A stretch of 11,104 nt of DNA from NCBI GenBank assembly GCA_003022505.1, contig PXTQ01000047.1, forward strand, positions 7,033 through 18,136. Direction: 5' to 3'. The notes under the pieces are model-generated. The model was not told the DNA's origin and made no database searches. It saw only the letters and a list, made by a program, of their open reading frames with translations. The position numbers and the translations under genes are program-made. The DNA comes from Bacteroidetes bacterium QS_8_64_10. Its GTDB lineage: Bacteria > Bacteroidota > Rhodothermia > Rhodothermales > Salinibacteraceae. Below, in pieces: positions 7,005 through 11,104 of this stretch. Position 1 is the stretch's first letter. Every line of letters starts with the position of its first letter.

Positions 7005-7044
7005 TTGCAGGTTTCAGGTTAGCAAGTTTCAAGTTCGCAAGTTG
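7005..7044 (+). repeat. CARGTT word array upstream of parC
   Basis: About 2.5 copies of a 15-nt unit, GCAGGTTTCAGGTTA then GCAAGTTTCAAGTTC then GCAAGTTG, ending 8 nt before the parC start codon on the other strand. These are the same words as in the 2033-2100 hairpin, but here only one arm is present. Confidence 0.6.
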
Positions 7045-7072
7045 TAGCGAATGGCTGCTCGCTCTTACGGTT

Positions 7073-7095
7073 GGGGCGAGTCGGCGCCTCGCCCC
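7073..7095. repeat. Hairpin repeat GGGGCGAG/CTCGCCCC, copy 1
   Basis: A perfect 8-bp stem with a 7-nt loop (TCGGCGC). It is preceded by CTCTTACGGTT. It is related to the palindrome at 8304-8325 (GTTGGGACGAGTC, then GCC, then GACTCGCCCGTACA), sharing flanks GTTGGG on the left and GT(G/A)CA on the right. There is no T-run, so it is a repeat rather than a terminator. Confidence 0.6.
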
Positions 7096-7149
7096 GTGCA
7101 CGTGTTCGGGAAGATACGAAGCGGGGTTGACAACGTGGTGTCAGGTGTG

Positions 7150-7190
7150 GGACGGCAGACTGCAAGAAGACGGCGGACGGCAGACAGCGG
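7150..7190. repeat. GGCAGAC/CGGAC word array bordering the four-helix-bundle pseudogene
   Basis: Quasi-tandem words GACGGCAGACT, GACGGCGGAC and GGCAGACAGCGG. Homology of the adjacent pseudogene stops where the array begins. The same word family returns at 7533-7621 on the other side of the pseudogene. Confidence 0.55.
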
Positions 7191-7491
7191 GGCGTCCCGG
7201 AGCGGTTCGAGATCGTCGAAGTAATCTCGACGTCGAATCAGATGAATGCAACTCACGGTTTCGACGACGGAACGGATCGCATATCCGATAAACTTGCGTT
7301 ACTCGGCATCGCTCTGACCAGTCGATCTTTCAGCAATGTTTAGCGAGATGCTGCTGGCGGCTCGCGTGAGTTGACTCTCCAAGTTGTATTTTTCTGACGA
7401 CGGAAGCTGCTCAGTCAGCAATTTCATAGAGCGCATCCACATAATCCAGCGACCGCTGCCAGACGCGCAGCTTTTCAAACTTGTAAGCCAT
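7191..7491 (-). pseudogene. Four-helix-bundle protein (S23 / 23S rRNA intervening-sequence type), decayed
   Basis: From the ATG at 7491 the minus strand reads MAYKFEKLRVWQRSLDYVDA and LYEIAD, then a TGA (7413-7411). Dropping one base there continues as EQLPSSEKYNLESQLTRAAS, SISLNIAERSTGQSDAE, a TAA (7301-7299, probably from CAA), then RKFIGYAIRSVVETVSCIHL and IRRRDYFDDLEPLRDA, ending at the repeat at 7190. These are the hallmarks of the four-helix-bundle family: (K)FEKLxVWQRSLD at the start, LTRAASSISLNIAEGS in helix 2, and the IHLIRRR helix. It is a small (about 110-120 residue) protein of unknown role, first noted inside 23S rRNA intervening sequences. One frameshift, one stop and a lost C-terminus show that it is dead. 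Confidence 0.85.
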
Positions 7492-7532
7492 ATGACAAGC
7501 GATTGTATTTTGCTGGATCGATTGTGCTGTAG

Positions 7533-7621
7533 GACCGCAGACCGCGGACGACAGACCGCATCTCCACCTCCATTTTCGGTGAGAGAACGGCGGTCTGCTG
7601 TCCGCTGTCCGTCGTCCGGTC
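7533..7621. terminator. Long hairpin of CGGAC/CAGAC words overlapping the AlbA_2 gene stop
   Basis: The left arm (7533-7559, GACCGCAGACCG... ending CAGACCGC) and the right arm (7590-7621, GCGGTCTGCTG... ending CCGGTC) pair over most of their length with a bulge. The loop adds a further short pairing, TCTCCACC with GGTGAGAGA. The right arm runs into the stop codon (7622-7620) of the gene at 7620-8267. It could act as that gene's transcript end, but there is no T-run. The same words recur at 7150-7190. Confidence 0.5.
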
Positions 7622-8267
7622 AGTAAGCTAACGTGAAATAGTCCTCCTCGTCGCTGGTGTGGAGCTGGAGAACACCGGCCTGGACGAGCGTCGTGAGCAC
7701 GCCGGAAACCTCCTCGCGCGGCTCGTCGATGAGGGTGGCGAACTGCCGCACCGTCACGCGCCCGTAGTCGTCGAGGTAGCGCATGAGCATCTGCTCGCGG
7801 TCGCCGAACTCGAAGGTGACGCCGTTGGCTTCGTCGTCGCCGGAGCGCATGAGCCGCAGCGCCTCCGGGCTGGCCTCCACGCTCATGTCCTCGACGCGCA
7901 CGTAGGCCGCGCCCGGCTCGCCGGAGCCATTCACCAGAAGATGCGGCTTGCGCCCGCTCTCCCGCACCGTCACCACGAGCACGTGCCGCCCCGACGACGG
8001 CAATGCGACGCGCGCGACCTCATAGCTAACGACCGGCTGGCTGTGCTGCTCCAGCGCCCGCCGCAGCACGAACTCTTCCTCCGCCGGATCCACGACGCCT
8101 GCTACGGTGCCATCGTCTTGCACACCTACGAGCAAGCGCCCTCCTTCGGAGTTGGCGAAGGCGATCACCTCGCGGGCGATGCGGTCGCCGTCGGGCACGC
8201 GATGCTTGAATTCGAGCGACGCGCTCTCGCCGGTAGAAGCCAGCTGGGTCAGTTCGCGCTCAGTCAT
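7620..8267 (-). CDS. Schlafen AlbA_2-domain protein with C-terminal winged helix
   Basis: A 215-residue protein. Residues about 15-130 form an AlbA_2 (Schlafen-type) domain: SASLEFKHRV (16-23 core), REVIAFANSEGGRLLVGVQD (32-51) with the typical F-A-N-x-x-G-G-x-L, DDGTVAGV, and later GAAYVRVEDMSVEASPEAL. The last part, about 160-205 (MLMRYLDDYGRVTVRQFATL, then EVSGVLTTLVQAGVL), looks like a winged helix. Bacterial members are often called putative transcriptional regulators or ATP-binding proteins; some relatives are nucleases or defence proteins, and the role here is unknown. The frame is open 36 residues further upstream, but that part is the translation of intergenic repeats; MTERELTQLA at 8267 is the natural start. 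It lies downstream of gpsA with a 132-nt repeat-filled gap. Confidence 0.85.
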   Translation of the reverse strand: MTERELTQLASTGESASLEFKHRVPDGDRIAREVIAFANSEGGRLLVGVQDDGTVAGVVDPAEEEFVLRRALEQHSQPVVSYEVARVALPSSGRHVLVVTVRESGRKPHLLVNGSGEPGAAYVRVEDMSVEASPEALRLMRSGDDEANGVTFEFGDREQMLMRYLDDYGRVTVRQFATLIDEPREEVSGVLTTLVQAGVLQLHTSDEEDYFTLAY

Positions 8268-8274
8268 AGGCTTT

Positions 8275-8303
8275 GCGTTGGCGTGTTTTCGCGTTGGCGA
8301 GTT
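8275..8303. repeat. GCGTTGG/GCGTTTTC word array upstream of the AlbA_2 gene
   Basis: GCGTTGGCGTGTTTTCGCG followed by TTGGCGAG repeats the CGYGTT words found upstream of parE at 4034-4083. In both places the array lies within 10 nt of the start codon on the opposite strand. The same gap also has a CGCACTCTCACGCTCTCGCG array at 8379-8398, just beyond the gpsA stop. Confidence 0.5.
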
Positions 8304-8325
8304 GGGACGAGTCGCCGACTCGCCC
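8304..8325. repeat. Hairpin repeat GGGACGAGTC/GACTCGCCC, copy 2
   Basis: CGAGTC and GACTCG pair around a GCC loop and extend through GGG/CCC past a single bulged A. It is related to the hairpin at 7073-7095 in stem and in both flanks. Confidence 0.6.
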
Positions 8326-8399
8326 GTACAATTCATGAAGCGTTTGAGGAAAGGGCGGTTGTGGGAAGTCTGCACACCCGCACTCTCACGCTCTCGCGC

Positions 8400-9434
8400 T
8401 TATAGGAGTGAATCGGGCAGCCAGTTCTCGCGTTTGGCGGAGCGGGTCATCAGCTCGTCGACTGCCGCCGTCGGGGCTTTGCCTTCGAATAAGACGGCGT
8501 GAACGGCCTCCGTGATGGGCATCTCGATGCCGCGTCGTCGCGCCAGCGCCTGCACCGAGCGCGTCGTGCGCACCCCCTCCGCGACCATCGTCATTTCCTC
8601 CTCGATCTCGCCCAGCGTCTTGCCGCGTCCGATCTGTTCGCCCAGGTGCCGGTTGCGGCTGTGGCGGCTCATGCACGTCACCACCACGTCGCCGATGCCC
8701 GCCAGCCCGGCGAACGTTTGCGCCCGCGCGCCCATCGCCATGCCCAACCGCTTGATCTCGGCGACGCCGCGCGTGACGATGGCGGCCTTCGTGTTGTCGC
8801 CGTAGCCCAGCCCGTCACTGATGCCGGCGGCAATCGCCAGCACGTTCTTGACTGAGCCGGCGATCTCGACGCCGCGCACGTCGGTGTTCACATAGACACG
8901 CAGCCGGTCGGTCATGAAAGCCTCCTGCATCCGCTCGGCGATGGCTTCGTCGTCGGCGGCAGCCACGACGGTCGTGGGGCGGCGCGCGCCCACCTCCTCG
9001 GCGTGGCTTGGTCCGTAGAGCGCGCCGATGTTGCGCTCCGGCACGCTGTCGCCGAACACGTCGACGAGCACCTGCGTGGTCGTCATGAGCGTATCGTTCT
9101 CGATGCCTTTGGCGACGGAGACGACGAGGCGCTCCGCGTCGGCGAAAGGGCGCAGCCGCTCGGCCACGGCGCGCACGGCGTGGGAGGGCGTGGCGACGGT
9201 CCACAGGCCTTCCACTTGCGCCGCCTCTGCGAGATCTGACGTAACGGCGACCGCTTCGGGAATCTCGACCTCCGGCAGGTACGTCGGGTTGTAGTGCGTG
9301 TCGCGTATTTTTTCGGTGGCTTCCGGGCGACGCGCCCACAGCGTGACGCGACGGCCCGCCCGCGCCAGCGTCACGGCCAGCGCCGTGCCCCAGCTGCCCG
9401 CGCCGAAGATGGTGATACGCGATGGATCGGACAT
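8400..9434 (-). CDS. gpsA: NAD(P)-dependent glycerol-3-phosphate dehydrogenase
   Basis: A 344-residue cytoplasmic enzyme that reduces dihydroxyacetone phosphate to sn-glycerol-3-phosphate, the backbone of phospholipids. The Rossmann fold starts ITIFGAGSWGTALAVTLARA, with GxGxxG at residues 11-16. TPSHAVR (82-88) and SVAKGIEND (106-114) follow, with the conserved Lys109. YGPSHAEEV is at 140-148, the catalytic lysine region GSVKNVLAIAAGISDGLGYG has Lys196, and NTKAAIVTRG (214-223) and MSRHSRNRHLG (255-265) bind substrate and cofactor. Length and ending are normal for the family (about 330-345). It lies 89 nt downstream of plsY on the same strand, so the two consecutive phospholipid steps are probably co-transcribed. 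The start at 9434 is preceded by A-rich CAAAAATAA and no Shine-Dalgarno. A palindromic repeat lies 14 nt upstream. Confidence 0.96.
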   Translation of the reverse strand: MSDPSRITIFGAGSWGTALAVTLARAGRRVTLWARRPEATEKIRDTHYNPTYLPEVEIPEAVAVTSDLAEAAQVEGLWTVATPSHAVRAVAERLRPFADAERLVVSVAKGIENDTLMTTTQVLVDVFGDSVPERNIGALYGPSHAEEVGARRPTTVVAAADDEAIAERMQEAFMTDRLRVYVNTDVRGVEIAGSVKNVLAIAAGISDGLGYGDNTKAAIVTRGVAEIKRLGMAMGARAQTFAGLAGIGDVVVTCMSRHSRNRHLGEQIGRGKTLGEIEEEMTMVAEGVRTTRSVQALARRRGIEMPITEAVHAVLFEGKAPTAAVDELMTRSAKRENWLPDSLL

Positions 9435-9447
9435 TTATTTTTGGATT

Positions 9448-9477
9448 GTAGAGACGTTTCGGCGAAACGTCTCTTAC
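9448..9477. repeat. GAGACGTTTC palindromic repeat between plsY and gpsA
   Basis: AGAGACGTTTC (9450-9460), loop GGC, GAAACGTCTCT (9464-9474) is a perfect 11-bp stem. It extends to GTA/TAC with one bulged base. It resembles the GTAGAGACGTTGCATGCAAC-type palindromes I recall from Bacteroidota and cyanobacterial intergenic DNA (established only from memory). It is followed by CTTACGGT, also found before the hairpin at 7073. It ends 14 nt before the gpsA start codon and has no T-run. Confidence 0.7.
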
Positions 9478-9523
9478 GGTGCGGATTCGCGTTCTATGGA
9501 AATCATGAGCGGTCAGACTGCAA

Positions 9524-10177
9524 TCACAGCTCATCCTTCCCGATCATCCCACGCGCGGGGCGAAACGAACTGATGCGGCTCTCGGTGCCGTTCAGGAGGC
9601 GGCGGATGTTGCCGCGATGCGCCAGGAGCAAGCTCGGATCCAGTCCGATGTCGAACAGATAACGCCGGATGGCGACGGTGGAGGGGAACGCCACGGCGGC
9701 CGTGATGGACGCCAGCGATACGTAACGAAAGACAATGAGCACGGCCAGAAAGATGCCGATGGCAATCAGCGTGGTGACGGGCGTAACCGCCACAAGCACG
9801 CCCGCTGCCGTGTTCACTCCCTTGCCGCCCTCAAACCGGGCGTAGATCGGAAACATGTGTCCCACGATGGCCGCGACGCCCGCCGCGAGGCACACGACGG
9901 TCTGCAACTCCCACGGCACCAGCCCCCAGTGCGGGATAACACCCATCCCGATGAGGTACGGAATGACGCCCGCTGCCGTGATGCCTTTGCCCAGATCCAC
10001 GACGGTGGCGATGACGCCCGCCTTCCAGCCCAGCACGCGAAAAGCGTTCGTCGCGCCCGCGTTGCCGCTGCCGTGCTCGCGCACGTCCACGCCATAAATG
10101 AGCTTTCCGCTCCACAGGCTGCCGGGGATGGCGCCGATCAGATAGCTCAGCACGAGAATGAGCAACAGGTGTAGCAT
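9524..10177 (-). CDS. plsY: Acyl-phosphate glycerol-3-phosphate acyltransferase PlsY
   Basis: A 217-residue membrane protein that transfers an acyl group from acyl phosphate to glycerol-3-phosphate, the first acylation in most bacterial phospholipid synthesis. All three signature motifs are present: REHGSGNAGATNAFR (33-47), GHMFPIYARFEGGKGVNTAA (106-125) and HRGNIRRLLNGTESRI (187-202). Hydrophobic helices cover about 3-22, 53-80, 91-108 and 127-150. The last helix, expected just before HRGN, looks short (PSLLLA only): about 4 residues fewer than E. coli and about 13 fewer than S. pneumoniae PlsY between the VSLAS-type segment and this histidine. The tail SSFRPARGMIGKDEL is extra. gpsA follows directly. 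The ATG at 10177 gives the standard LLLILVLSYLIGAIPGSLW start. Confidence 0.93.
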   Translation of the reverse strand: MLHLLLILVLSYLIGAIPGSLWSGKLIYGVDVREHGSGNAGATNAFRVLGWKAGVIATVVDLGKGITAAGVIPYLIGMGVIPHWGLVPWELQTVVCLAAGVAAIVGHMFPIYARFEGGKGVNTAAGVLVAVTPVTTLIAIGIFLAVLIVFRYVSLASITAAVAFPSTVAIRRYLFDIGLDPSLLLAHRGNIRRLLNGTESRISSFRPARGMIGKDEL

Positions 10178-10213
10178 GAGACCTAAAGGAAAAGTTGCTA
10201 AACGATTTTGCCT

Positions 10214-10240
10214 AAAAAGCGCTTCCGGCTTTTACGGAAG
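10214..10240 (-). terminator. Possible terminator or alternative hairpin between purM and plsY
   Basis: On the minus strand CTTCCG, a 7-nt loop and CGGAAG form a 6-bp hairpin followed by GCGCTTTTTAGG, roughly an intrinsic terminator for purM transcripts. An overlapping alternative pairs AAAAGC with GCTTTT (10215-10233). It lies only about 37 nt before the plsY start. Weak: the stem is short and 3 nt separate it from the T-run. Confidence 0.3.
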
Positions 10241-10489
10241 AAGGAAACTACGAGAGAGCGAGAGTACGACGAGCAGGTGGAGGGCCTATTGTGTGTTGTT
10301 TTAGCAAAACGCCTCCACTTTCTTCTTACCGCAGAGTACGCTGAGAGCGCAGAGAATGAGTTTTTCGTCTTTGCGCCCTCCGCGATCTTTGCGGTCAATC
10401 ACACAGCAACACATAGCAGGCCCACTACCGACGAGCAAGGACAGGCGAAAGCTTTTCTCGCACTCCCGTCCTTTCGTACTCTCCTTCTT
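10238..10489. repeat. Nested ~250-nt imperfect inverted repeat filling the purM-plsY gap
   Basis: Three sets of arms are nested. Outer: 10238-10256 (AAGAAGGAAACTACGAGAG) with 10471-10489, 16 of 19 positions. Middle: 10282-10300 (GGGCCTATTGTGTGTTGTT) with 10405-10423, 15 of 19. Inner: 10328-10355 (ACCGCAGAG words) with 10368-10395 (ends TTTGCGGT), 22 of 28, with a 12-nt loop. Several differences are transitions that leave G-U pairs in the plus-strand RNA. The right arm overlaps the purM stop codon. The inner arms are CGCAGAG-type word arrays. No protein-coding sign is seen in this gap. Confidence 0.65.
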
Positions 10490-11104
10490 AACTCTCGTCT
10501 ACGATTCGCCCGATGCGGAACGGCTCTTCGCCCGCCTCCCGAAGCACCTGCATTGTTTCTTCGATGTCGGCCGGGGCGCTTATCGTTATTAACCCGACTC
10601 CGAGGTTGAAGGTTCGCCGCATGTCGTCTTCCGGCACGTCGCCGAGGCGCTGGATCATGTCAAAAATAGCCGGGCGCGCCCATGCGTCGTAGTCCGCCTC
10701 GGCGGTCAGACCGCTTGGCACGACGCGCGCCGCGTTGCCCGCGACGCCGCCGCCGGTGACGTGCACGAAGCCGCGCGCCAAGTCGTTCTCGATGAGCGTC
10801 TGAATCGGCTCCAGGTACGAGCGGTGCACGCGCAGGAGCGCTTCGCCCACAGTTGCGCCGCCGAGTTCGGCCGGGGCGTCGCCCACGTCGAAGTGCTCGA
10901 ACAGCACCGCGCGAGCCAGCGTGTAGCCGTTCGTGTGCAGTCCGGTGCTTGGCAATCCAACGAGCACATCGCCCGCCTCGATGCGGCTGCCGTCCACGAT
11001 GGCGCTCTTGTCAACGACGCCCACGACCGCCCCCGCTATGTCGAAGTCCTCTTCTTCGTAGACGTCCGGCATCTCGGCGATCTCGCCGCCGATGAGCGCA
11101 CAGC
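10488..11104 (-). CDS. purM: Phosphoribosylformylglycinamidine cyclo-ligase (AIR synthetase), C-terminal part
   Basis: An open minus-strand frame entering from the window edge, about 205 codons ending in TAA at 10490-10488. It begins CALIGGEIAEMPDVYEEEDF, the conserved GGETAEMP segment of PurM (here with Ile in place of Thr). It continues with DVLVGLPSTGLHTNGYTLAR, the nucleotide-binding strand and loop, then GFVHVTGGGVAGNAARVVPS and RTFNLGVGLITI, ending in REAGEEPFRIGRIVDES. All are standard AIR synthetase landmarks. The enzyme closes the imidazole ring of FGAM with ATP in purine synthesis. The first third, about 130-140 residues including the ATP-binding N-terminus, lies outside. A downstream-looking ATG at 11072 is internal and not a start. 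Confidence 0.95.
   Translation of the reverse strand, partial: CALIGGEIAEMPDVYEEEDFDIAGAVVGVVDKSAIVDGSRIEAGDVLVGLPSTGLHTNGYTLARAVLFEHFDVGDAPAELGGATVGEALLRVHRSYLEPIQTLIENDLARGFVHVTGGGVAGNAARVVPSGLTAEADYDAWARPAIFDMIQRLGDVPEDDMRRTFNLGVGLITISAPADIEETMQVLREAGEEPFRIGRIVDES

Noticed and set aside
7127..7143. TTGACA and a TGACA-N6-TGTCA inverted repeat as promoter or operator
   Set aside because: No suitably spaced -10 on either strand, and 5-bp arms are expected by chance in such a region.
7005..7621. CRISPR array in the repeat-rich gap
   Set aside because: The repeats are 7-15 nt drifting words or single palindromes without regular spacers, and no cas genes are present.
8268..8375. 36-codon upstream extension of the AlbA_2 protein
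   Set aside because: It translates the GCGTT words and the GGGACGAG hairpin; MTERELTQLA at 8267 is a natural start.

Overview
The window is a GC-rich bacterial chromosome segment that is mostly housekeeping genes, nearly all on the minus strand. Its intergenic spaces are unusually full of hairpin-forming repeats and decayed small mobile or accessory genes. The best guess for the organism is the Rhodothermota/Bacteroidota side of the FCB group. The reasons are high GC, almost no recognisable Shine-Dalgarno sequences (only the small regulator at 483 has one), a decayed four-helix-bundle (23S rRNA intervening-sequence-type) gene, and intergenic arrays of 7-8 nt words. This placement is inference; a 16S or marker-protein search would settle it.

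Layout. 1-178 (-) is the N-terminus of a zinc alcohol dehydrogenase cut by the window edge. 179-482 is a GC-rich gap. 483-794 (+) is a small XRE/HigA2-like HTH protein with no toxin partner. 910-982 (-) is tRNA-Lys(CUU). 1151-2032 (+) is an EamA/DMT-type transporter that converges on parE, with a long hairpin between the two stops. 2106-4031 (-) is topoisomerase IV subunit B (parE). 4115-4715 is a decayed RAYT/IS200-like transposase with its REP palindromes. 4734-6996 (-) is topoisomerase IV subunit A (parC), which is broken: about 21 conserved codons are missing and the frame changes at position 6348. 6997-7619 has no intact gene but holds repeats and a pseudogene of the four-helix-bundle family (7191-7491). 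7620-8267 (-) is a Schlafen AlbA_2-domain protein. 8400-9434 (-) is gpsA and 9524-10177 (-) is plsY. 10178-10487 is filled largely by a nested inverted repeat. 10488-11104 (-) is the C-terminal two thirds of purM.

How the genes fit together. parC and parE encode the two halves of the decatenating type IIA topoisomerase; the REP/RAYT unit lies exactly between them. gpsA (makes glycerol-3-phosphate) and plsY (acylates it) are consecutive steps of phospholipid synthesis and lie next to each other. purM belongs to de novo purine synthesis and is probably only a neighbour.

The most unusual content is between the genes. At least six kinds of short-word or palindromic repeats sit at gene boundaries, several folding into long imperfect hairpins. 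They include a REP family with a clear compensatory base change between two copies, and a roughly 250-nt nested palindrome between purM and plsY.
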